Notes: generated by a model not told the origin, from the letters alone. A DNA stretch of 64,000 nucleotides from Flavisolibacter amylovorans (GCF_039541815.1 NZ_BAABGY010000005.1:207151-271150), one strand, 5' to 3'; counted from the first letter of the stretch, positions 44,357 to 55,885 are shown. Made by a program: numbers and translations.

Positions 44357-46864
44357 ATGAAGAACAAGAATTTCGAACACGTGCAGTCCGACCACGGCAT
44401 CAACGGCCAGTACAAGACCTGGTTCCTCGATTACGCTTCCTACGTGATCCTGGAACGTGCCGTACCCGCCGTGGAAGACGGGCTCAAGCCCGTGCAGCGC
44501 CGCATCCTCCACGCCATGAAAGAAATGGACGACGGGCGCTTCAACAAGGTGGCCAACATCATCGGCCAGTCGATGCAGTACCACCCGCACGGCGACGCCT
44601 CCATCGGCGATGCCCTCGTGAACATGGGCCAGAAAGGCCTCCTCATCGAGACCCAGGGCAACTGGGGCGACGTGCGTACCGGCGACGACGCCGCGGCATC
44701 CCGCTACATCGAGGCGCGCCTCTCCAAGCTGGCGCTGGAGATCGTCTTCAACCCGAAGACCACCAACTGGCAGCTGTCGTACGACGGCCGTAAGAACGAG
44801 CCGGTGACGCTTCCCGTGAAGTTCCCGCTGCTGCTTGCGCACGGCGCCGAAGGCATCGCTGTAGGCCTCGCCACCAAGATCCTGCCGCACAATTTCTGCG
44901 AGCTCTGCGAGGCCGCCATCAAGTACCTCAAGGGCCGCAAGTTCGACCTCTATCCCGACTTCCTCACCGGCGCCATGGCCGACGTGACCGACTATAACCA
45001 GGGCCTCCGCGGCGGCCGCGTGAAAGTGCGCGCCCACATCGAGGAGCTGGACAAGAAGACACTGCTGATCAAGAGCGTGCCCTTTGGTGTCACCACGTCT
45101 TCGCTGATGGATTCCATCGTGAAGGCCAACGACGCCGGAAAGATCAAGATCAAGAAGGTGACCGACAACACGGCCGCCGAAGTGGAGATCCAGGTGGACC
45201 TTGCACCCGGCATCTCTCCCGACATCACCATCGACGCGCTCTATAAGTTCACCGACTGCGAAGTGTCGGTAGCCACCAACGCGTGTGTGATCGTGGACCA
45301 GAAGCCCGTGTTTCTCGGCGTACAGGAGCTCCTCCGCCTTTCGGTAGACCGCACGAAGGACCTGCTGCAGAAAGAGCTCGAGATCCGCCTCGGCGAGCTG
45401 CAGGAAAAGTGGCACTATACCTCGCTCGAAAAGATCTTCTTCGAGGAGAAGATCTACAAGGAACTGGAGAAGAAGCACGAGACCTGGGATAAAGTGATCC
45501 TGGCGATCGACAAGGCGTTCCAGCCCTTTGCAAAGCTGTTTCGCCGGGCCATCACCCGCGAAGACATCCTGAAGCTGACCGAGAAGCCGGTGCGCCGCAT
45601 CTACAAGCTCGACATCGACGAGCTCAACGAGCAGATCCGTGGCCTCGAAGCCGAGATCAAGCAGGTGAACCACGACCTGGCCAACCTCAACGATTTCGCC
45701 ATCACCTACTACGAGAACCTGCTGAAGAAATACGGTAAGGGCCGCGAGCGCAAAACGGAGCTCAAGGTGTTCGAGGTGATCGAAGCCAAGCACGTAGCGA
45801 TCGCCAACACCCGCATCTACATCAACCGCGCCGAGGGCTTTATCGGCACTTCGCTGAAGAAGGACGAGTTCCTGGTGGAATGCTCCGACCTCGACGACAT
45901 CATCGCCTTTACGAAGCGTGGCGCGATGAAAGTGGTGAAGGTTGCCGACAAGGTGTTCATCGGTAAGGACATTATTCATGCCGCTGTATTCCGCAAGGGC
46001 GACGAGCGCACGACCTACAACATGATGTATACAGACGGTGAATCGGGAACCACGTTCGCCAAGCGCTTCAACGTAACCGGTATTACCCGCGACAAGGAAT
46101 ACGACCTCACGAAAGGACACGACAAGAGCAAGGTCCATTACTTCTCGGTGAACCCCAACGGTGAAGCGGAGGTGGTGCGCATCCTGCTGAGCCCGAACTG
46201 CTCGGCCAAGAAAAAGGAGCTCGACTTCTTTTTCGAGGAGCTCGAGATCAAGAGCCGCTCCTCCATCGGCAACCAGGTAACGAAGTACCCGGTGCGCCAG
46301 GTGAAGTTCAAGGAGGCCGGTGTGGCTACGCTTGGCTCCATCAAGCTCTGGTTCGATGACCGCTTCGGGCGCCTCAACCACGAGGGCAAGGGCATCGAGC
46401 TCGGTGACTTCGACGCGGAGGACCGCATCCTCGTGATCTACACCGACGGGCACTACGAGATCGTGGACCAGGAGCTCACGCAGCGCTTTAACCCCGAGGA
46501 GGTGATGCTGGTGGAGAAATTCGCCCCGGACCGTGTCATTACCGCGGCCTACCTCGACAACGACAAGCTGCAATACAACGTGAAGCGCTTCCGGATCGAG
46601 ACCACGACCCTCAAAACGAAGTTCCTCTTCATCAAGGAAGGCAAGAACAACGTGCTGGAGTGCGTTTCCACGGAGGCCGACCCGGTACTCGTGGTGCATG
46701 TTGGCAAAGGCACGCAGGTGCGCAAAAGCCGCTACAAGGTGGCCAACCTCGTAGAGGTCATGGGCTGGAAAGCAGTCGGCGCCAAGCTGGTGGACTTTGC
46801 CAAGAACACGCTCCTGGAGTGGGAGGTGAAGGAAGAGCCGGCAAAACAGGCTGGCCTGTTTTAA
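44357..46864 (+). CDS. parC: DNA topoisomerase IV subunit A
   Basis: An 835-residue DNA-cutting subunit. The catalytic tyrosine is Tyr117 in AAASRYIEARLS, after the helix-turn-helix region with YHPHGDASIGDALV and ETQGNWGD. The breakage-reunion domain includes the GIAVG segment and a coiled coil (about 410-470). The C-terminal part (about 490-800) is a beta-pinwheel, with FTKRGAMKVVKVADKVF and later blades, and lacks an obvious GyrA box, which supports ParC. It partners with ParE encoded upstream. A strong terminator follows. Confidence 0.93.
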   Translation: MKNKNFEHVQSDHGINGQYKTWFLDYASYVILERAVPAVEDGLKPVQRRILHAMKEMDDGRFNKVANIIGQSMQYHPHGDASIGDALVNMGQKGLLIETQGNWGDVRTGDDAAASRYIEARLSKLALEIVFNPKTTNWQLSYDGRKNEPVTLPVKFPLLLAHGAEGIAVGLATKILPHNFCELCEAAIKYLKGRKFDLYPDFLTGAMADVTDYNQGLRGGRVKVRAHIEELDKKTLLIKSVPFGVTTSSLMDSIVKANDAGKIKIKKVTDNTAAEVEIQVDLAPGISPDITIDALYKFTDCEVSVATNACVIVDQKPVFLGVQELLRLSVDRTKDLLQKELEIRLGELQEKWHYTSLEKIFFEEKIYKELEKKHETWDKVILAIDKAFQPFAKLFRRAITREDILKLTEKPVRRIYKLDIDELNEQIRGLEAEIKQVNHDLANLNDFAITYYENLLKKYGKGRERKTELKVFEVIEAKHVAIANTRIYINRAEGFIGTSLKKDEFLVECSDLDDIIAFTKRGAMKVVKVADKVFIGKDIIHAAVFRKGDERTTYNMMYTDGESGTTFAKRFNVTGITRDKEYDLTKGHDKSKVHYFSVNPNGEAEVVRILLSPNCSAKKKELDFFFEELEIKSRSSIGNQVTKYPVRQVKFKEAGVATLGSIKLWFDDRFGRLNHEGKGIELGDFDAEDRILVIYTDGHYEIVDQELTQRFNPEEVMLVEKFAPDRVITAAYLDNDKLQYNVKRFRIETTTLKTKFLFIKEGKNNVLECVSTEADPVLVVHVGKGTQVRKSRYKVANLVEVMGWKAVGAKLVDFAKNTLLEWEVKEEPAKQAGLF

Positions 46865-46913
46865 AGGATCCCGCGAAGGCGCAACCTACGCCACCAAAGC
46901 AAAGTAGATTTTC

Positions 46914-46944
46914 GAAAGCCGCACCAAGTGCGGCTTTCTTTTTT
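46914..46944 (+). terminator. Terminator of parC
   Basis: The 11-bp stem GAAAGCCGCAC/GTGCGGCTTTC with loop CAA is followed by six T. Confidence 0.94.
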
Positions 46945-47081
46945 ATAGCAACAGGAATGCAGCCGGTGCTGCGGCAATCCGGTGTACGAGGTGGCTGATC
47001 GCCGCTTGCAGCCGGCAGAACCTGAATGATTTGACCGTCTAATCTGATCCGCGCAGGCGGTTACGGGGCAGCGGAATCTGC

Positions 47082-47089
47082 TACATTCA
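47082..47089 (+). promoter_or_regulatory. -7 box next to the fucosidase start
   Basis: TACATTCA lies four bases before the ATG at 47094, suggesting a leaderless or very short-leader transcript. Confidence 0.35.
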
Positions 47090-47093
47090 TTCC

Positions 47094-49049
47094 ATGCACA
47101 TTCGTCGCGACCGCCGCCTGTGGGCGAGCAAGTTCAGGATCTACTTCTGTCTATACTACATTGGCTCGTTGTTGCTGCCCGGTGCGCTTCTTGCGCAGCC
47201 TGCACCGGATGGCACCCGCTTCATTGTGAATGCGGATTTTGAGTCAGGCGATCTTGCCGGGTGGAAGCACTGGAAGACGAAAAGCGCCGCCATCACCAGC
47301 GATGCGCATTCCGGGGAATTCGCGGTGAAGATCGGTCCGGAAAGTGGCTTCTGCGTACAGGAGACCAAGGTGCGGTCCAACAGCCGGTACCGGATTTCCG
47401 CCTTTGTAAAAGTGGAGTCGGGCGCCGAAGAAGTGCAGTTCATGGTCAGTGACTTTGGCGGCACCGCAAGATCGGTATCCAGCGCCCTCACGAGTTATAC
47501 ACAGGTCAGTATCGACTTTGAAACCGCCTACAGCACGGAAAAACTCCTGATCTCGTTCACCCATCCCTCCGGGAAGGGCAGCGCTTATGCCGACGGGGTC
47601 GAACTTAAATACCTGGGCGAAGCACCGGAGCCGAAACTTCAGGAGTTTGTGCAGATACCCATAAGAATACAGAAGGAAGACGGTGGCGTTTTGCAGTTGC
47701 CGAACGGGAAGATGAACTGGTTTCAGCAGGATAAGTTCGGCATGTTCATTCATTGGGGGGTGTATGCTTCAATGCCCGAAGGCAACGAGTGGGTACGCCA
47801 CCAGGAGAAATGGGGCCACGAATATTATCAACGAAGAGCAAGAGATCCGGAGACCGGCTTTACGGCCGCCCGGTATGACCCGAATGAGTGGGCCGCCCTC
47901 GCAAAGAAGGCCGGGATGAAATATATGGTGCTCACGACCCGGCATCACGATGGGTATGCGTTGTTCGACAGCAAGCACCCGTCTGGCTGGACCAGCAAGA
48001 AGGACCTGGGCAGGGACCTGATCAGGGAGTATACCGTTGCGGTGCGTGCTTCGGGGCTTCGCCTGGGCCTGTATTACTCCCCGATGAGCTGGCGGTACCC
48101 GGGTTATTACGATGTAACGGGCAGGGACTGTAAGCCCAATGTGTGGGGATACACAACGGCGGCATGGCACAACGCGGATGCACGCGACATGAAGGAAGAA
48201 GTGTATGAGCAGGTGACGACGATCCTGAAGGACTATGGCAACATCGATTATATGTTCTGGGACGGCGGCTGGCTGGGCCAGATCGTAAATGACTCGTTGG
48301 AGAAGGCGTTCTGGGATCCCGGTCGATACCAGAACCCCGCCAGCGAGTGGCCCGTACGGGAAAAGTATGTCACCAGGGAGCCCGGCACCGGCAAGCCGCT
48401 TGGCATCATGGGATTGGTGCGCAAACTTCAGCCCGACCTGGTGGTGAACGAGCGCTTTGCCTGGGTGGGTGATGTACACGCCGAGGAAGGAGGCAGCGCT
48501 ACGTCGGGCGACATCCGCTTTCTGCAATACGGGGAAAAGTGTGTGAGCCTACAGAAGGGAGGTTGGGGCTACCGCCCGAACAGGGAGGTATACCCCTTCG
48601 AGGAAGTGGTGGTCTTTTTGTCGAATTGCGTTGTCCGGAACATCAACCTGCTCCTGAATGTAGCACCCGACCGGGAAGGGGTGATACCGAAAAATCAACA
48701 AGACGTGCTGCTGAAAACAGGTGACTGGCTGTCGAAAATGGGGAAAGCGATTTATGGCACTACGGGCGGGCCTTGGCAGCCACTTTTCGGCGAGTATGGG
48801 TTTACATTCCGAGATAATAAGATCTACTGCCACATTTATAAAGGATACCGCGCTTTCAGTTCCGGCACCTTTACCACACAGTCGTTAGGCAATAAGAAAG
48901 TAGCCAAGGTGGTGAATCTGTTCGATGGAAAACCACTGCGCTGGACTAAGAATACGAACAGGACGATCACCATCAGTGGTGTTGATTACAGCCGGAGTCC
49001 GGCAACGACGATCCTGGAGATCACCCTTACGGAGCCTGTATATCCATGA
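47094..49049 (+). CDS. GH29 alpha-L-fucosidase with N-terminal binding domain
   Basis: A 651-residue exported glycoside hydrolase. The signal segment lies around residues 15-36 (YYIGSLLLPGALLAQ). Residues about 40-185 form a carbohydrate-binding-like beta sandwich (FIVNADFESGDLAGWKHWKT). The catalytic GH29 barrel begins near residue 215 with KFGMFIHWGVYASMP, continues with LTTRHHDGYALFDS, and has the probable nucleophile Asp390 in DYMFWDGGW. A C-terminal beta domain follows. It would release fucose from glycans in the periplasm or outside. No SusC/SusD pair or other sugar gene is near, so it is not in a typical utilisation locus. Codon use seems slightly less GC-biased than its neighbours. 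Confidence 0.9.
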   Translation: MHIRRDRRLWASKFRIYFCLYYIGSLLLPGALLAQPAPDGTRFIVNADFESGDLAGWKHWKTKSAAITSDAHSGEFAVKIGPESGFCVQETKVRSNSRYRISAFVKVESGAEEVQFMVSDFGGTARSVSSALTSYTQVSIDFETAYSTEKLLISFTHPSGKGSAYADGVELKYLGEAPEPKLQEFVQIPIRIQKEDGGVLQLPNGKMNWFQQDKFGMFIHWGVYASMPEGNEWVRHQEKWGHEYYQRRARDPETGFTAARYDPNEWAALAKKAGMKYMVLTTRHHDGYALFDSKHPSGWTSKKDLGRDLIREYTVAVRASGLRLGLYYSPMSWRYPGYYDVTGRDCKPNVWGYTTAAWHNADARDMKEEVYEQVTTILKDYGNIDYMFWDGGWLGQIVNDSLEKAFWDPGRYQNPASEWPVREKYVTREPGTGKPLGIMGLVRKLQPDLVVNERFAWVGDVHAEEGGSATSGDIRFLQYGEKCVSLQKGGWGYRPNREVYPFEEVVVFLSNCVVRNINLLLNVAPDREGVIPKNQQDVLLKTGDWLSKMGKAIYGTTGGPWQPLFGEYGFTFRDNKIYCHIYKGYRAFSSGTFTTQSLGNKKVAKVVNLFDGKPLRWTKNTNRTITISGVDYSRSPATTILEITLTEPVYP

Positions 49050-49119
49050 TCAGAGAGTGAACCCGTAGGACGTGCTGCTTTAGCTGATGAGGCGGCGGGT
49101 GTGCGTCGACCGGCAAATA

Positions 49120-49578
49120 TTATTTCCAGTAATCCTTCACGATCTCGCTCACCCAATCGGGCTGGCACACCTCGCCCTGCGGACCGAACTCCCGGAATAC
49201 GGGTTTGATATCGAGCACGGGCGTACCGTCGAGCGCATCAAGCCGCCGCACGCGAAGCGAGCGATGGGTGCGCTCCAGTAATTCTACGGTAACGAGTCCG
49301 ATACGGTTCGGCCGGTCCTTGTTGCGCTGCGCAAAAATGCCGACGCGCGGAAGCGCCGTATTCCCGCGCGGGTGGCGGGCATACGGAAAATCGGTGTCGG
49401 CCACCTGGTTGAAGCAGTAAATGATCTCAAGGTGTGAAAAGGCCTCGATGCCGTTAAAGGCCTCCTCCGGCAGTTCATCAGCTAGCTCTATGCGGGAAAT
49501 GATTCCGCCCCAGTTATCGTCGACCGGCGCTGTGCGGTCATTCCGCACAAACGCGATCGGCTTCATTTCGATGGTCAT
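49120..49578 (-). CDS. TrmO/TsaA-like tRNA methyltransferase
   Basis: A 152-residue protein of the UPF0066/TsaA family. Members such as E. coli TrmO methylate the threonylcarbamoyl group on A37 of tRNA using SAM. Landmarks are the start MKPIAFVRND, GIEAFSHLEIIYCFNQ, then ARHPRGNTALPRVGIFAQRN and the RPNRIGLVTVELL motif. The C-terminal extension of enterobacterial TrmO is absent. The ATG at 49578 is used; one four codons later is also possible. A TTTTGAN array lies between this gene and the end of acs. Confidence 0.82.
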   Translation of the reverse strand: MTIEMKPIAFVRNDRTAPVDDNWGGIISRIELADELPEEAFNGIEAFSHLEIIYCFNQVADTDFPYARHPRGNTALPRVGIFAQRNKDRPNRIGLVTVELLERTHRSLRVRRLDALDGTPVLDIKPVFREFGPQGEVCQPDWVSEIVKDYWK

Positions 49579-49594
49579 GCTGCGCGTATTAGGA

Positions 49595-49658
49595 GTCAAA
49601 AAGCACAAAGCAAAAGTCAAAAAGAGTTCCGTCTGCTTTTTGAATGTAGCCTTTTGAC
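49595..49658. repeat. TTTTGAN heptad element between acs and the TrmO-like gene
   Basis: The left arm (49595-49622) has units GTCAAAA, AGCACAA, AGCAAAA and GTCAAAA. The right arm (49638-49658) has TTTTGAA, TGTAGCC and TTTTGAC. The arms are in opposite orientation, and the 7-base period holds even in diverged units. Confidence 0.78.
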
Positions 49659-49668
49659 TTGGTTCGGA

Positions 49669-51594
<1,926 letters not shown>

Positions 51595-51803
51595 GGCGCT
51601 GCAATTTGGGTTTGGCGTTGAAGTTAGGGGATTGCATGTTTTTGACGGCATGCGCTACCGCTTACAGCTGCACGGTGATACAGGAGCCCCCCTTTTCAGA
51701 AGCGTCCGTGGTTATCGACATCACCGCTGCATCATGGGAACGGCCTTCACAACTGTTCGCGGATTGGTACCGCTACCGGATCGTGAGGAATCGAAAATTA
51801 GCC

Positions 51804-52952
51804 TCAGAACCGCCGTACCGGCCGCACGAGTGCATTGGAGAACTTCCCGGTGGAGGTGATGGCCGGACTATTACCGCCGCTGCCGAGGGTGCCGAGATAC
51901 GCATTCATACCATTGAGTTCGGTGGACGACCAATGGTAGGCCGGGTGCAGTTGGGCCTGGGAAAGGCTCTTGTACATCCGGAGCAGTTCTTCCGACGAGG
52001 GGAGGAACCAGCCGCTCACGCCGTTGAGTTGATAATTTGCGCAGAGCCGCGCGGCGCAGTCGGCAGCCGCGCATTGGGCCATAATGCGCGCCGTATTGGC
52101 CGGGCCGGCGCCGAGTTCGGGTTGCGTCTGCGAAACCAGCGTTCCGGAGCAACCCCATTGCGCGCCGGTGCTGCTGCCGAAATTGATGCCTTGCGGGGCT
52201 GCTTCGAGGTAACGCCAGCCATCGCTGGCGGCGCCCTTGTCGTAGAACACGATGCCGCCGGTGGTATTGGTCCACCCGGCCGTCTTGAAGCTGATCTCGG
52301 GTCCATATCCCTGGATGATCCCGGCGCGGGTGAATACTGCCCGCGCATAATACGTAGTGGCCGGCTGTAGCGGGGATAGCTCATAGTCGAAGTTGCCGGC
52401 CGTGGTCGTGCTCATCACCGAGTTGAAGTTTGCGGGCGTAGGACCCGGCTGCGTGCCATAAACGATGTTCATCCGCGCTTCCGAATTGGGATAGAGTGGC
52501 GTGAAGGTTCCGCGGATGCGGGCAGTAGTGCTCAGGATCTCGAAGGCTGCTGTATTCGAAACGGTCCAGGCGGTGGGTGTAGTGAAGGTCTGAACGGCTC
52601 CATAGCCCACACCGCTGGCATTGGTGGCGTAAGCGCGCATGTAGTACAGCGTGGACGGCGAAAAGTTGTCGGAGCTGCCCGCGAAGTCGGTGGCGCCCGT
52701 GCCGGGCACCGTCATGTCGTTGATGGTCGGGTTGGGGCTGGGCGACACGCAAAAGCCCCGCGACGTGACGGCGCTCGTGCCTTCACTGGTGACGGTGCCG
52801 GAAAAGCTGACCGTGGCCGTAGCGGGCGCAGGAACGGGGTTGGTTTGCACGGTAGGAACGCTGCCCGGGTCGGGATCGCCACTGTTGTTTTTCGAGCACG
52901 CGGACATGCCGAGGAACAATAAAGCGCAGGAGACAAGCCGCGTCCATTTCAT
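51804..52952 (-). CDS. Lipoprotein with FN3-like repeats and Lcl/DUF1566-like C-terminus
   Basis: A 382-residue lipoprotein with lipobox GMSAC (about residue 19). Two FN3-like segments follow (about 35-130 and 130-225), with ATVSFSGTVTSEGTSAVTSR, YYMRAYATNASGVGYG and TTYYARAVFTRAG. The C-terminal part (about 230-382) resembles the DUF1566/Lcl fold: GGIVFYDKG, GWRYLEAAPQ, GVSGWFLPSSEELLRMYKSL, HWSSTE and ALVRPVRRF. This is a common surface lipoprotein architecture in Bacteroidota. Adhesion or glycan binding is possible but unproven. No terminator was identified. Confidence 0.8.
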   Translation of the reverse strand: MKWTRLVSCALLFLGMSACSKNNSGDPDPGSVPTVQTNPVPAPATATVSFSGTVTSEGTSAVTSRGFCVSPSPNPTINDMTVPGTGATDFAGSSDNFSPSTLYYMRAYATNASGVGYGAVQTFTTPTAWTVSNTAAFEILSTTARIRGTFTPLYPNSEARMNIVYGTQPGPTPANFNSVMSTTTAGNFDYELSPLQPATTYYARAVFTRAGIIQGYGPEISFKTAGWTNTTGGIVFYDKGAASDGWRYLEAAPQGINFGSSTGAQWGCSGTLVSQTQPELGAGPANTARIMAQCAAADCAARLCANYQLNGVSGWFLPSSEELLRMYKSLSQAQLHPAYHWSSTELNGMNAYLGTLGSGGNSPAITSTGKFSNALVRPVRRF

Positions 52953-53115
52953 AATCAGTCAGTTTGCGTAAAGCTAAGTTTACCGCAACGCGCTGCAAAA
53001 TTTTGCACGGCGTCCGTTTTCATCCTGCCCGGAGCAGCGTTCCCTGGCCCCGTGCCGCGCATGGTTGGAGGCAACACGCAAAAGGATCCCATTGTCCACC
53101 GGCGCTTGCCCGGCT

Positions 53116-53982
53116 TCACCTGCCGGCGCCGGCGGCCTGCTCGCGCAGGTACTGCTCGAGCCGTTTGCTCCCGACCGGCGTTGCAATATTATCGGCCCCG
53201 TATACTTCGGTGAAGAACGCCAGCTTGTCGTAGCTGTTGCGGTCCGTTAGTTTCACCAGGGGCAGCAGTGCCTTAATGAGTCCCAGGGGCGCTTGCCGGA
53301 TTTTTTTGTGGGGTGCTGCCACCCGCTGGATCAGCTCGTTGATGGCGCGCCGCGTCAGTACCTCGGGACCGCCGGGGTCGCATTCGAAAGAAGGGGTGTC
53401 GATGCTGTCGGCCACGATCCGCGCGAGGTCGCCCTCCCAGATCGGGTTGGTCTGCCTGTCGCCGGCACCCAGGTGCATCAAGCGTCCCTTACGGGCCATC
53501 GTCAGCAGGTCGGTGAAGGCGCTGAACAGTGCCGGCGGGCGCACGATGCTCCAATCGAGCCCGGAAGTTTTTAGTTGCTCCTCCACCTGCTGATGCACGC
53601 GGAAGTACCGGAGCCCCGGGTGCTTCTGCGCGCCGAAGGCCGAGACATATACAAACTTGCGCACACCCTGCTGCGCCGCGTCGTTGATGAGCGCACGGTT
53701 GGCGGCGAGGTCAACCTGGTCGAAAGTAGGTTTGCTCCGGTCGAAAGGCGATACCGATTTGCCCAGTGCGGAGATCACCACTTCGTGTCCCGTAGAAATA
53801 CCGGTGAATGCGTTCGGGTCGGTGGCCTCGGCATAGCGGAAGCTGTCGGTAAGACCCCTGAGCAGCGCTGCGCGGCTGCTGTTGCGAACGAGTGCGGTGA
53901 AAGGAAGGCCCCGGCGGTGCAGCTCGGTAGCGATGGCGCGCCCGGTATGACCCGTAGCGCCGGCGAGCAGAATGTTTTTCAT
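53116..53982 (-). CDS. NAD(P)-binding SDR/NmrA-like oxidoreductase
   Basis: A 288-residue atypical short-chain dehydrogenase. The dinucleotide site is GATGHTG (residues 8-14) right after MKNILLA, which also sets the start at 53982. FVYVSAFGAQKHPGLRYF contains the Ser-rich strand, and YF...HQQVEEQLKTSGLDWSIVRPP matches the NmrA/YwnB-like group that senses redox state or reduces quinones. A classical YxxxK is replaced by the R-Y-F-x-x-H-x-x-x-E arrangement, common in non-catalytic members. Substrate unknown. Confidence 0.82.
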   Translation of the reverse strand: MKNILLAGATGHTGRAIATELHRRGLPFTALVRNSSRAALLRGLTDSFRYAEATDPNAFTGISTGHEVVISALGKSVSPFDRSKPTFDQVDLAANRALINDAAQQGVRKFVYVSAFGAQKHPGLRYFRVHQQVEEQLKTSGLDWSIVRPPALFSAFTDLLTMARKGRLMHLGAGDRQTNPIWEGDLARIVADSIDTPSFECDPGGPEVLTRRAINELIQRVAAPHKKIRQAPLGLIKALLPLVKLTDRNSYDKLAFFTEVYGADNIATPVGSKRLEQYLREQAAGAGR

Positions 53983-54052
53983 AACGATCTTTTGCAGCCC
54001 CAAAGGTACTCCTGCTGGCCGGTGGCCCAGGACATGAAAGACGCAGTTCAGG

Positions 54053-55036
54053 CTACAGAAACCACAACGTATCCGGTTGCGGCACCACGCTTACTTCGTC
54101 GCCCGTGCGCCATTGCTCCTGGGCACAATGAACCGTTAGGGTGGCGTTTCCCACCAGCACGTCGGCTTCCCAGTGTGCGCCGAAATAGCGGAGGCGTTGG
54201 ATGATACCGCGGGCCCCCGGCTCCGACACCGGGGCGAGGCGCAGGTGCTCGGGGCGGAGCAAGGCCTTGCGGCCGCTTGCAGGAAGCGCCATCGTACCGG
54301 CAAACGCATCGGCCAGGCCGGGCGAAAATAGATTGTACGGCCCAAAGAGACCGGCCACGTACTCGTTGGCAGGCTGCCGGTAAAGGAGTTGCGGCGCCGC
54401 CTGCTGCACCCGGCGGCCTTCCTGCAGTACCAGTATTTCTTCTGCCCAGGAAAGCGAGTCGAGCGGGTCGTGCGTCACGAGGAGGCAGGTAATGCCCAGC
54501 TCCGAGCCGATATCATGCAGCACCTGCTGCATCACGGTCTTGTGGGCGCGGTCGAGGTTGGAGAAGGGCTCGTCGAGGAGGAGCAGCGCCGGCTGCTGGA
54601 TGAGCAGGCGGGCGGTGGCCACGCGTTGCTTTTCGCCTCCGGAGAGCTCGTGCTCTTTCCGTTGCAGCAGGTGCGTGATGCGGCAGACGTCGTAGATCCA
54701 GAGGGCTTCGCGGTAGGGCAGCTTGTTGGCGTACTCGAGCAGTTCCTCCACCCGGTAATGGTGGCGCAGCTCGTAATGCTGGGAGAGATAGGCGATGCGC
54801 GGGTGACCGGGCAGCAGCTTTTCGTCGGCGCCCAACACCCGGGCGCTCTCGAGGTGTACCGTGCCGGCGTCGGGCTGTGCGAGCCCGGCGATAAGCTTCA
54901 GGAGCGTGCTTTTACCGGAGCCCGTGGCGCCCGCGATGGCCAGGCGCTGTCCTGCTGCCTGCACCAGGTCGATCGGCTCCAGCCGGAAGGAAGTTCCGAT
55001 CGCTTTGGTCAGTCCGTTTACTTCAAGAAAGGGCAT
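54053..55036 (-). CDS. ABC transporter ATPase with TOBE-like tail
   Basis: A 327-residue ATPase of the iron/sulphate/molybdate import type. It has Walker A GATGSGKST (36-44), Q-loop YLSQHYELRHHYRVEEL, signature LSGGEKQRV, Walker B LLLLDEPFSNLD and the H-loop LVTHDPLDSL. Residues about 240-327 form a TOBE-like domain (LLRPEHLRLAPV). Such subunits normally work with a permease and a binding protein, but none is adjacent. The gene is therefore an orphan or its partners are elsewhere. It is preceded by a -7 box 6 bases upstream and a heptad array. Confidence 0.9.
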   Translation of the reverse strand: MPFLEVNGLTKAIGTSFRLEPIDLVQAAGQRLAIAGATGSGKSTLLKLIAGLAQPDAGTVHLESARVLGADEKLLPGHPRIAYLSQHYELRHHYRVEELLEYANKLPYREALWIYDVCRITHLLQRKEHELSGGEKQRVATARLLIQQPALLLLDEPFSNLDRAHKTVMQQVLHDIGSELGITCLLVTHDPLDSLSWAEEILVLQEGRRVQQAAPQLLYRQPANEYVAGLFGPYNLFSPGLADAFAGTMALPASGRKALLRPEHLRLAPVSEPGARGIIQRLRYFGAHWEADVLVGNATLTVHCAQEQWRTGDEVSVVPQPDTLWFL

Positions 55037-55042
55037 CGGGGC

Positions 55043-55050
55043 GCAAGGTA
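55043..55050 (-). promoter_or_regulatory. -7 box of the ABC ATPase gene, nearly leaderless
   Basis: On the minus strand TACCTTGC is followed by six bases and the ATG. A heptad array begins 15 bases upstream. Confidence 0.45.
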
Positions 55051-55065
55051 CGGAGGGGGAATAAT

Positions 55066-55102
55066 GAATATCGAATATCGAACAAGGAATATCGAATGTT
55101 GA
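55066..55102. repeat. GAATATC heptad array
   Basis: Units are GAATATC, GAATATC, GAACAAG, GAATATC and GAATGTT in one direction, upstream of the ABC ATPase promoter. No converging partner arm was seen here. Confidence 0.8.
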
Positions 55103-55211
55103 CGTGGTGTATCCGGAGGGAAGAAGGCTTTCCTTCCTGGTAATTTTTCCCGGCGTTGCGTCCTATTCGAAGTACTCGGGAGGAGTGGATTCGTTCCTGC
55201 ACCATGGTTGC

Positions 55212-55829
55212 TCAGGAATCAGGTGCTTCCAGTCGGCTTAGCTCACGCTGCAGGTTGGCCCGGGCCGAAGCTTCGTACTGATTGTAGAAATACGGTGTCT
55301 TGAAGACGCGGTCTGCCGCCAGGAACCTGCGCAGCACCGCGGCCCGCCCGGGCCGGTACAGGGCATCCGGGTATATGCTGTATTCGGCGCGCACGTCGGC
55401 GGCGTAGCGGTCGTAGCTATCGGCAGGAGCGCCCAGGATCGACAGGTCTGCATCGGTGAACAAGTCGGTATCCGGGTCTCCGGCAGGCTGGTGGGCCTTC
55501 GTGGCCAGGATATGGCGGCGCAGGCGTTGCTGTTGCGGCGCTGCCAGGAAACCATCGGTGCGCGCAGCCGCCAGTTCGGCGCTGCGCTCCTCGTTATCGG
55601 GCCGGGCCGGGTCGTACACGGCGTCGTGATAGGCGATGGCCAGCACCAGCGTCGCGGCATCGTCGACCTCTGTCCACAGCGGTGCCAGTACCTCCGCCAG
55701 CGCATCCAGGTGCGCCAGCGTATGGTAGTGCCGCTGCGGCTCCTGGTAGGCCGCCTCCAACTCGTGCCAGAGTGATTCGGGCTGAAGCGAAAGGCCCGGG
55801 AGCGTGCGGAAGAAGAGCGTGCGGAACAT
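55212..55829 (-). CDS. HD-domain metal-dependent phosphohydrolase
   Basis: A 205-residue soluble protein of the predicted HD-superfamily hydrolases. Metal ligands are visible as His36 and His40 in YHTLAH, His68-Asp69 in AIAYHDAVYD, and the later Asp in FTDADLSILG. The end contains PYFYNQYEASARANL, typical of this subgroup. The substrate is unknown; nucleotides are common for HD enzymes. The upstream neighbour encodes a methyltransferase in the same direction with a 56-base gap, so both may share a transcript. Confidence 0.85.
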   Translation of the reverse strand: MFRTLFFRTLPGLSLQPESLWHELEAAYQEPQRHYHTLAHLDALAEVLAPLWTEVDDAATLVLAIAYHDAVYDPARPDNEERSAELAAARTDGFLAAPQQQRLRRHILATKAHQPAGDPDTDLFTDADLSILGAPADSYDRYAADVRAEYSIYPDALYRPGRAAVLRRFLAADRVFKTPYFYNQYEASARANLQRELSRLEAPDS

Positions 55830-55885
55830 AGGCGGCGTTTGCCCGGTAAATTACGGGCTTTCCGGGCGCGCCGGTTTGCCCGGAC

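Noticed and set aside
47094..49049. Polysaccharide utilisation locus around the GH29 gene
   Set aside because: No SusC, SusD, other glycosidase or sugar regulator gene is within reach.
51606..52370. Plus-strand frame with a lipobox-like start near 51636
   Set aside because: The first 50 residues look slightly like a lipoprotein, but the frame runs antisense through a recognised lipoprotein gene and shows no family features. A short decayed gene in 51640-51800 cannot be excluded.
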